Source: Acidobacteriota bacterium
GTDB taxonomy: Bacteria; Acidobacteriota; Terriglobia; Bryobacterales; Bryobacteraceae
DNA: 64,000 nucleotides
Assembly: GCA_018268715.1 (NCBI GenBank)
Contig: JAFDVZ010000006.1
Coordinates: 1 to 64,000, forward strand
Reading direction: 5' to 3'
The stretch's first letter is position 1. The number at the start of each line of letters is the position of its first letter. The position numbers and the translations under genes are program-made. The notes under the pieces were generated by a model. It saw only the letters and a program-made list of their open reading frames with translations. It did not search any database and was not told the DNA's origin. Positions 57,807-64,000 of the stretch are shown here, piece after piece.

Positions 57807-59228
57807 ATGCACTCATCGGCGACATTGGCGGCGGCGGAACTGGCCGGCTCCGACCAGGCGGCGTCCAATCGCGGCCGGCGGATCGGCATCCTGGTGATCG
57901 CCTATAACGCCGTCACCACGCTGTCGCGCGTGTTGAAGCGCATCCCCGCGCCCGTGTGGAGCGCCGTGGAGCAGGTGGCCATCTTCGACGACGCCAGCCA
58001 GGACGCCACCTACGAGCTGGCGGTGGGGTTGAAGGCGATCAGCGCCAATACGAAGCTCCACGTTCTGAAGCACGAGCGCAACCTGGGCTACGGCGGCAAC
58101 CAGAAGGCCGGCTACCGGTATTTCATCGAACAGGGCTTCGACGCGGTGGTGTTGTTGCACGGCGACGGGCAGTACGCGCCGGAGTTGCTGGCGGCCATGT
58201 ACCGCGACATTGTCTCGGGCCAGGCGGACGCGGTGTTCGGCTCGCGCATGATGGCCGATTACGGCGGTCCGCTCAAGGGCGGCATGCCGCTCTACAAGTA
58301 CCTGGGCAACAAGACGCTCAGCTTCCTGGAAAACCGCGCCCTGGGCCTGAACCTGACGGAGTTCCACAGCGGCTATCGCGCCTACAGCCTGCACGCGCTC
58401 GCCCAGATCGACTTCAGCCGCATGACCGACGATTTCCACTTCGACACGGAAATCATCATCAAGCTGCACCACCAGGGCTTCCGCATCAGGGAAACGCCGA
58501 TCCCGACGTTTTACGGCGACGAGATCTGCTACGTGAACGGCCTCAAGTACGCGGGCCAGATCCTGCGCGCCGTGTACCGCTACGATCGCACGCGGCGCTC
58601 CATCCGGCGCTACCCGGAGTTCGCCGAGTACTGGATTCCCTGCCGCGTCAAGACGAGCCCGCGGTCGAGCCACGACTTCGCCCGCCGGGCCATCGCCGGA
58701 GCGCGGAACGTGCTCGCGCTGGGCGAGGGGACCGGGGAGTTCGCGGCCGAGCTGGCGGGGCTCGCCGACGCCGTGAATCAGACCGGCCGCAAGTACGACC
58801 GGGTCCTGCTGTTGAACTACCTGGAGCACCTGTCGGACCCCGAGGCGGCGTTGGGCGAACTGTCGGAGCGCGTGGCCGAACGCGGGCGGGTGCTGGTGGT
58901 GCTGCCGAATGTCGCCAACATCTGGGTGCGGCTGAGCCTGGCGGCCGGACGCTTCGACTACGAGGATCGCGGAATCCTCGACCGCGGCCACCTGCGCTTT
59001 TTCACGCGGACGAGCGCGCGGCGCATGCTCGCGCGGTGCGGATACCGCGTCCTCGGCGAGCGGATGACGGTGATTCCCGTCGAGATGGCCATCGGCGGAC
59101 CGCGCTGGCTGGCGGCGGCGTTGCGCGGACTGCTGGCCGGGCTGACGGCGATCGCGCCCGGCCTGTTCGGCTACGAGATGTTCCTCGAAGCGGCGCCCGC
59201 GCCGCCTCAGACGCGCGGCAGCACGTAG
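57807..59228 (+). CDS. GT2 glycosyltransferase fused to a methyltransferase-like domain
   Basis: The protein has 473 aa. Residues about 25-265 are a GT2 domain with ILVIAYNA, IFDDASQDAT, the metal motif LLHGDGQYAPEL and FHSGYRAYS, close to DPMS/DPG-synthase-type transferases. Residues about 285-450 form a degenerate SAM-methyltransferase-like domain: a short motif I region (NVLALGEGTGEFAAEL), LLLNYLEHLSDPEAALGEL and RGHLRFFTRTSARRML. The nucleotide-binding part is shortened, so methyl transfer is uncertain. It probably acts on a cell-surface glycan. It overlaps the convergent oxidoreductase gene by 22 bp. Confidence 0.82.
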   Translation: MHSSATLAAAELAGSDQAASNRGRRIGILVIAYNAVTTLSRVLKRIPAPVWSAVEQVAIFDDASQDATYELAVGLKAISANTKLHVLKHERNLGYGGNQKAGYRYFIEQGFDAVVLLHGDGQYAPELLAAMYRDIVSGQADAVFGSRMMADYGGPLKGGMPLYKYLGNKTLSFLENRALGLNLTEFHSGYRAYSLHALAQIDFSRMTDDFHFDTEIIIKLHHQGFRIRETPIPTFYGDEICYVNGLKYAGQILRAVYRYDRTRRSIRRYPEFAEYWIPCRVKTSPRSSHDFARRAIAGARNVLALGEGTGEFAAELAGLADAVNQTGRKYDRVLLLNYLEHLSDPEAALGELSERVAERGRVLVVLPNVANIWVRLSLAAGRFDYEDRGILDRGHLRFFTRTSARRMLARCGYRVLGERMTVIPVEMAIGGPRWLAAALRGLLAGLTAIAPGLFGYEMFLEAAPAPPQTRGST

Positions 59229-60505
59229 GGCGCGCGGTACTGTTTTTCGAGCAGCGCCGTGGCCTCGCGGTCGCCCGGGAAATCCTCCTTCGGGCCGTTG
59301 AACTTCACGTCCCGGCCCAGCTTGTAGGAGATATTGCCCAGGTGGCACAGCATGGTGCTCAGCCGCCCGATTTCGATGTCGGAATTCGGCCGCTGGCGCG
59401 ACTTCATGCACTCGATCCAGTTCTTCTCGTGCGTCTCCCCGCCCGGCTTCATCGATTCGCCCACCGTGCCGTCCGCGCGGAAGATCTTCCAGCCGATGTT
59501 GCCCGCCATCAGCGTCCCCTCGGTACCGTAGAAGGCGGTGTAGAAATCCGTGCCGCCGCTTCTCGGCTCGCCCACGTGCATGGCGCGGTCGTTGGCGAAG
59601 CTGCGCAGTTCAAAGTGCAGCATCAGGTCGCCGTAATCATAGGCGACGGCCTGCGTGTCGGGCACTTCCTTGGCGTCGTCCAGCCAGTAGATGCCGCCGG
59701 TGGCGGAGATGCGCTTGGGGTATGCGTGGATGTTCTTGCGCAGCGACTGGATGCCCCACAGCGCGACGTCCAGCACGTGCACGCCCTGGTTGCCCAGCTC
59801 GCTGTTGCCGTAGTCCCAGAAGAAGCGCCAGTTGTAGTGGAAGCGGTTCTCGTTGAAGGGCCGCTTCGGCGCGGGCCCCAGCCAGGCGTCGTAATCGATG
59901 CCGGCGGGCGGCTTGGAATCCGGCGGATTGCCGATGGTTCTGCGGACCTGGTAGATCCACGCCTTCACCTCGCACACCTTGCCGATCTTGCCGCTGGCGA
60001 CGGCCTCGATGGCGGCGCGGAACGACTCCCCGCTGCGCCGCTGCGTGCCCACTTGCACGACGCGGTTGTATTTGCGCGCGGCGTCGCGGATGAGCTGGCC
60101 TTCGCGGATGGTCTGGCACAGGGGTTTTTCGATGTACAGGTCCTTGCCCGCCTGCAGGGTGAGCAGGCCCATGCGCGCATGCCAGTGGTCGGGCGTGGCG
60201 ATCATGACGCCGTCGATCGACTTATCGTCGAGCACGCGTTCGAACTGTTTCACCAGTTCCGGCGCATGCCCCTGCGCGCCGGCGATCTCCGCGCCGACCT
60301 TGCGCAGGATCTCCTCGTCCAGGTCGCAGAAGGTCTTGCAGTCGGCGCCGGCCTTCACGGCGGGGATCACGATCTGGCGGCCGCGATTGCGTCCGCCCAC
60401 CAGGGCGATGGTGGGTCTATCATTGGCGCCCATGGCGCGCGGATTCAGATTCACCGCGCCGGCGCCGGCCAGCGCGGTCTTGAGGAACGAACGGCGATCG
60501 GTCAT
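59207..60505 (-). CDS. Tat-exported Gfo/Idh/MocA-family oxidoreductase
   Basis: The protein has 432 aa. A twin-arginine signal (RRSFLKTALAGAGA) starts the protein. The NAD(P)-binding Rossmann domain has IALVGGRNRGRQIVIPAV and the family EKP motif in DLYIEKPLC (about 134-142). The C-terminal alpha/beta domain carries YDAWLGPAPKRPFN, FHYNWRFFWDYGNSELGNQGVHVLDVALW. Acidobacteria and planctomycetes have many such exported members; they act on sugars or their derivatives, but the substrate is unknown. It lies downstream of the GH2 gene on the same strand, which suggests joint use of a carbohydrate. Confidence 0.9.
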   Translation of the reverse strand: MTDRRSFLKTALAGAGAVNLNPRAMGANDRPTIALVGGRNRGRQIVIPAVKAGADCKTFCDLDEEILRKVGAEIAGAQGHAPELVKQFERVLDDKSIDGVMIATPDHWHARMGLLTLQAGKDLYIEKPLCQTIREGQLIRDAARKYNRVVQVGTQRRSGESFRAAIEAVASGKIGKVCEVKAWIYQVRRTIGNPPDSKPPAGIDYDAWLGPAPKRPFNENRFHYNWRFFWDYGNSELGNQGVHVLDVALWGIQSLRKNIHAYPKRISATGGIYWLDDAKEVPDTQAVAYDYGDLMLHFELRSFANDRAMHVGEPRSGGTDFYTAFYGTEGTLMAGNIGWKIFRADGTVGESMKPGGETHEKNWIECMKSRQRPNSDIEIGRLSTMLCHLGNISYKLGRDVKFNGPKEDFPGDREATALLEKQYRAPYVLPRV

Positions 60506-60521
60506 TGCGTCCTGATTCTAT

Positions 60522-60601
60522 CAATGCGCGACGACCGTGATGGAGCAATGCGCGACGATGGCGATGGAGCAATGCGCGACGACCGTGATGGAGCAATGCG
60601 C
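60522..60601. repeat. 24-bp tandem repeat in the leader of the oxidoreductase gene
   Basis: CAATGCG landmarks recur at exactly 24-bp steps (60522, 60546, 60570, 60594), giving just over three copies of CAATGCGCGACGACCGTGAT plus GGAG. The second copy differs slightly. It begins 17 bp upstream of the oxidoreductase start. The rest of the gap to 60790 (60602-60789) is GC-rich with no gene or clear terminator. Confidence 0.85.
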
Positions 60602-60789
60602 TTCCGGCGGCGCCGCGCCCGACCCACTGACTGGATCGCCGCGGTCCGGTGCGGTTCGGCGCGAATGCCCGGTCCGCGGTTGGATCGCGATGGGGACGTC
60701 TCAGGCGGCTTTCACCTGAGTTTGCCCCATACCTCCATGGCATCGGCGTCCACCGTCGCGGCCCGCGGCCGCTCCACCTTCGACGCGCC

Positions 60790-62982
60790 TCAACGAGCGA
60801 CGATCTCGATCCGCCGCCGGCTGAGGGTGGGCCCGTCGAACGCCTTCGACCGCGGCGCGGCCGACGCCTTCAACAGGTACTTGCCCGGCGTCGACGGCAT
60901 CGGGAAATCGACGGTGTACGTCTCCGCGCCCAGCCCCGCCACGGCGAACCCAGCGGTCTTGCGCGCCGCCACCGCGCCATCGGCCGACTCCAGCGTGATC
61001 GTCAACTCGCCCTCCGCGCGCTCGGCCGAGTCGTTCACCATCATCACCGCCAGCGACGGCGTCGAACCCGCGGGCGTCGTCGGCTGCCAGTAACTCACAT
61101 ACACGCCCAGCGGACGAAACGCCTGGGACAGGTAATCGCGAAAGTGCGGGTCGAGCTCCAGCCGTTCGATGTCGCGGAAGTGGTCGGCCGTATAGCCCTC
61201 CGGATCGCTGCTCATCAGGTAAACGAAATGCAGCACTCCCGCATACTCGCGGTACGCGCGCCAGTATTCGGTGATGCCGCCCAGCAGATAGGCGTCGAGC
61301 GCCAGCCGGTCCTCGGCCGTCGAGCCCTCGCCCAACAACCGCGGGTACAGCTTCCGAGTCAGTTGCGTCGGGCTGCCGTCGCGATTCAGCCACAGCCAGC
61401 CGTACTCGTTCAGGATCATGGCGTGGCCGGTCTGCGCGCCCGGCGCCTTGCCCCACGGGCGTTCGAAGGTGGTCATGCTGAACTCGGGACCGCCGTCGGC
61501 CATGCGTTGGAACTCGTAGGGGTGATCCTCCACCGGATCGTCGGGTCCGGCGGGGCCGTTGTAGCTGTTCTCCCAGGCGCGGTTGGACAGGTCCAGCCCA
61601 CGCACGGCGGGGATGACGCGGGCGGCGAACATCGGATCGTAGGTCTCGTTGGTTGCGTCCCACAACGCCACGCTCGGGTGGTTCCAGTTGTCGCGCATCC
61701 ACTCGGAGTACTCGCGGATCATCTGGTCGGCGTCGAAGTGGACCTGGTTTTCAGCGCCGCTCCAGTTCCGCCCGGTCCACACGAAGTACTCGTTCTGGAT
61801 CAGCAGGCCGGCTTCGTCGGCGATGTCGAACCACTTGTCGGGCGCCGGGCCGATGCAGAAGCGGAACGCGTTCCAATGCATCTGTTTCGGAATCTCCACC
61901 AGCAGCTTGCGAACCCATGTCTCGTCCCAGGGCAGCACGCCCGATTTCGGATCCTCGAAGAAGCGATGCAACGTGATATTCGACCCGCGCAGGAAGTACA
62001 CCCGCCCGTTCAGCAGGGCGCGTTTGGAAGCCGTGTCGAAGCGAATTTCGCGCATGCCGAACCGCGTCGAGACGCTATCGCCCGGCGTGCGCGTCTCAAG
62101 CACGTAGAGGTTCGGATGCTCGGGCGTCCACAGCCGCGCGTTGGGAATCGGGATGGTGTCGGTGACATCCACCTCTTCCCCGCCCTTCAGGACGACGGTC
62201 TTCGACCGCAGCGTCGCGGCCAGCGCGGTGGACTTCCAGGCGTGCACGCGATAATCGATCGCGAAGCTCGCCGTCGCCGAGCCGCGATTCCGCACCCTCG
62301 TGCGCACCAGGATGCTGCTCGATGCGATGCGCGGCGCCGCCTGCACGGTCTCGATCGTGGGATTATCGGCCAGGGCCACAGAGACGCTGTCGTAGACGCC
62401 CGGCGTCCAGCGATTTTTCTCGAAATCCGTGCCCGCCGTGACAGTCGTCGGCAACACGCCGGGGTGCGCGCCAATTCTAATTACAATTGTATTACGACCG
62501 GGGTGAATTGCCTTTGAAATATCCAGGATGGCGGCGGAAAAACAAGGCAGGTGTTCGCCGATTTTTACATCGTTCAACCACACGGCGGCGCCGAACTGCG
62601 CCTTGTTGATCCGTAGCGTGGCCGACTGCCGGACCGCGGGCGCGACGAACTCGCGCCGATACCAGAAATAGTTGCGATCCTGCTTGGCGTTGCCGGCGTG
62701 ATGGACCAGCGCGCTCGCCGGCAGCACACCCTTGCGAACGCGATTCTGTATCACCTCCCGGCTGTCGAACTCATCGACGTCCGGAAAGGCGGGCGTCGCC
62801 GAATGCGCCAGGCCAGGCACGGGCGCCTTGTGCGTATACGCGCCGGCGGGCGGCGGATCGGCGATCTTTGAATCCGCGATATCCCACTGGCCATCCAGGG
62901 AAATGGTCAGGCGATCGGCGGATCGGAGCGGAACGGCGGCGAGCATCGCCGCTGCGAGGGGCAGGAATGTTCGGACGCGCAT
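60790..62982 (-). CDS. Secreted glycoside hydrolase family 2 protein
   Basis: The protein has 730 aa from the ATG at 62982, which starts a signal peptide (FLPLAAAMLAAVPLRS). Order: jelly-roll sugar-binding domain (DGQWDIADS..., YFWYRREFVAP), Ig-like domain, then a TIM barrel. The catalytic pair is E446 (WDATNE, acid/base) and E526 (ILNEYG, nucleophile), 80 residues apart, with WNHPSVALWDATNE as in beta-galactosidase and beta-glucuronidase-type GH2. The specific sugar is not clear. It probably acts in the periplasm or outside. It lies between the GAF-ANTAR gene and the Tat-exported oxidoreductase on one strand. Confidence 0.88.
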   Translation of the reverse strand: MRVRTFLPLAAAMLAAVPLRSADRLTISLDGQWDIADSKIADPPPAGAYTHKAPVPGLAHSATPAFPDVDEFDSREVIQNRVRKGVLPASALVHHAGNAKQDRNYFWYRREFVAPAVRQSATLRINKAQFGAAVWLNDVKIGEHLPCFSAAILDISKAIHPGRNTIVIRIGAHPGVLPTTVTAGTDFEKNRWTPGVYDSVSVALADNPTIETVQAAPRIASSSILVRTRVRNRGSATASFAIDYRVHAWKSTALAATLRSKTVVLKGGEEVDVTDTIPIPNARLWTPEHPNLYVLETRTPGDSVSTRFGMREIRFDTASKRALLNGRVYFLRGSNITLHRFFEDPKSGVLPWDETWVRKLLVEIPKQMHWNAFRFCIGPAPDKWFDIADEAGLLIQNEYFVWTGRNWSGAENQVHFDADQMIREYSEWMRDNWNHPSVALWDATNETYDPMFAARVIPAVRGLDLSNRAWENSYNGPAGPDDPVEDHPYEFQRMADGGPEFSMTTFERPWGKAPGAQTGHAMILNEYGWLWLNRDGSPTQLTRKLYPRLLGEGSTAEDRLALDAYLLGGITEYWRAYREYAGVLHFVYLMSSDPEGYTADHFRDIERLELDPHFRDYLSQAFRPLGVYVSYWQPTTPAGSTPSLAVMMVNDSAERAEGELTITLESADGAVAARKTAGFAVAGLGAETYTVDFPMPSTPGKYLLKASAAPRSKAFDGPTLSRRRIEIVAR

Positions 62983-63022
62983 GGGAAACCCCGCTGTTGC
63001 CACGGGATTTCAGGATATCTAA

Positions 63023-63085
63023 GTCCGAAGTGGAGCGGACAGGGTCCGAGGTGAAGTGGACCGACCTGGAAGCAAAACGGACCGG
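63023..63085. repeat. Three imperfect 21-bp tandem repeats upstream of the GH2 gene
   Basis: Units start at 63023, 63044 and 63065 (GTCCGAAGTGGAGCGGACAG; GTCCGAGGTGAAGTGGACCG; CCTGGAAGCAAAACGGACCG, each plus one base). Each of the first two has GTCCG at one end and CGGAC or GGAC at the other, so each could form a small hairpin in the transcript read towards GH2. The plus-strand frame would read SEVERTG-SEVKWTD-LEAKRTG but no gene is supported there. Confidence 0.8.
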
Positions 63086-63129
63086 GAGCGTCTCCGCCCA
63101 CCGGCCCGCTTTACTAACGATTCAAGATG

Positions 63130-63879
63130 TTATTGCGCTTCGCTCTTGCGCGAGAGATCCTCGGCCAGGATGATGGCTTCGGCCAGTTCCCGCATGGGAC
63201 GGCGAAGACGCCGGCTTTCGTTGCGCAGCCGCAGATACGCCTCTTCCTCGGTCAGGTTGTGACGCGTCTGCAGGATGCCCTTGGCCCGCTCCACCAGTTT
63301 GCGAATCTCCAACTGCCGCTTGGCTTCCTGGGCCTCTTCCTGCAGCCGGGCGTTTTCCTCAAGCAGCCCGGAATGGGAAATTGCCGTTCCCATCTGTTCG
63401 CCCACGAACGTGAGCAGCGCGACTTCATCCGGAGTGTGAACGTGCTCCTTGCGGTGATGCACGTTGATGACGCCGATGACATCGCCCTTGTTAACGAGCG
63501 GCACGGAGAGAAACGCCTCGTAGGTGTCTTCAATCAAAGCCGGGAACCGCTTGAACCGATGATCGGTGGCGGCGCAGGAGGACAAGGCCACGACGGACTT
63601 ATGCTCCGCCACCCAGCCTGTAACGCCTTCACCCATCTTCATTCGCAGATAGCCGAGGTCAGCGGCGTGCGGCACCTGCGAAGCGCGCAAGACGATTTCA
63701 CCCGATTCCTGCTCGATCAAATACACCAGACATGCGTCGCAACCGGTAACCTGGGAAGTGATGCCGATGATCTCTCCCAGCATTTCGTCGAGCGACAACT
63801 CGCTTGCCACGATATTGCTGATACGGTGCAGTATCGCAACTTGATTGATCGAATCTTCCATAATTGGGTACGTCGCCAT
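63130..63879 (-). CDS. GAF-ANTAR domain transcription antiterminator
   Basis: The protein has 249 aa; an ATG six codons in is an alternative start, and neither has a strong ribosome site. A GAF domain (about 20-170) holds the sensor part. A short coiled coil (about 172-195: EENARLQEEAQEAKRQLEIRKL) leads to the ANTAR domain (about 196-245) with the conserved VERAKGILQTRHNLTEEEAYLRLRNESRR. ANTAR proteins bind paired hairpins in nascent RNA and prevent termination. There is no receiver domain, so the GAF ligand or redox state would be the signal. It is the first of three minus-strand genes with the GH2 and Gfo/Idh/MocA proteins; the 147-bp gap to GH2 could hold its target. The last 120 bp of the window show no gene. 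Confidence 0.9.
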   Translation of the reverse strand: MATYPIMEDSINQVAILHRISNIVASELSLDEMLGEIIGITSQVTGCDACLVYLIEQESGEIVLRASQVPHAADLGYLRMKMGEGVTGWVAEHKSVVALSSCAATDHRFKRFPALIEDTYEAFLSVPLVNKGDVIGVINVHHRKEHVHTPDEVALLTFVGEQMGTAISHSGLLEENARLQEEAQEAKRQLEIRKLVERAKGILQTRHNLTEEEAYLRLRNESRRLRRPMRELAEAIILAEDLSRKSEAQ

Positions 63880-64000
63880 AACTTAGAATAACCGCGTGGG
63901 CCCCGCGATGTTCATCGAAAGTTTCTATCAACGGCATTGTGAGGGTCTGTGCGGTTAAATTCCTTACTACTCATTCCCTTTATTACTCAGATACTTCCGG

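Noticed and set aside
62868-63173. A plus-strand frame over the 21-bp repeats reading SEVERTG-SEVKWTD-LEAKRTG.
   Set aside because: It overlaps the ends of two minus-strand genes, has no ribosome site and no known domain. The repeats are better treated as non-coding.

Overview
The window is GC-rich chromosomal DNA with a gene set that points to the Acidobacteriota, most likely the Solibacteraceae/Bryobacteraceae branch. The main clue is three large secreted proteins (29146-32352, 41263-44241, 49357-52620) that end in the same roughly 230-residue module, recognised as the 'Solibacter uncharacterized C-terminal domain' (TIGR03437). Many secreted beta-propeller, TPR and Ig-like proteins fit this. 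No rRNA, tRNA, IS element, phage gene or CRISPR array was seen.

Layout. 1-272 is a duplicated 136-bp element behind a minus-strand envelope-stress set (ECF sigma factor, NrsF-like anti-sigma, DUF937/OmpA-like protein; 254-2598). 3940-10765 is a complete soluble [NiFe]-hydrogenase operon (hoxE-F-U-Y-H-W); its HoxF continues into a full GltD/NfnB-type NADPH/FAD module. A Spy-like protein and a two-component system follow (10836-12992). Facing them on the minus strand is a flavin monooxygenase and then a full MtrCAB-type extracellular electron conduit: porin, DmsE/MtrA-type decaheme and OmcA/MtrC-type decaheme (14647-19873). Together this stretch could link H2, NAD(P)H and extracellular acceptors, although no inner-membrane quinol:cytochrome link lies in the window.

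20238-45922 is mostly housekeeping and secreted proteins: PilZ-like protein, aspS-hisS-gamma-carbonic anhydrase, secreted proteases, acyl-CoA synthetase, M20 peptidase, murJ, hybrid sensor kinase, AIM24-like and VOC proteins. An unusual non-coding array of about 117-bp imperfect tandem repeats fills 34217-34860.

46134-54941 is a very tight four-gene plus-strand operon: GT2-GtrA (polyprenyl-phosphate sugar synthase type), a TMTC-like GT-C/TPR membrane transferase, a subtilase, and a threonine-rich collagen-like protein. Read together this is a candidate protein O-glycosylation system with its own surface substrate, and it is the best candidate here for an undescribed system. A UPF0182 membrane protein and a GT2-methyltransferase fusion follow.

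The right end (59207-63879, minus strand) has a GAF-ANTAR regulator, a GH2 glycosidase and a Tat-exported Gfo/Idh/MocA oxidoreductase, probably a carbohydrate-use set. Two of the intergenic gaps there hold short tandem repeats (21 bp and 24 bp).

All calls rest on reading the sequence and on recalled family motifs. No database search or structure prediction was run.
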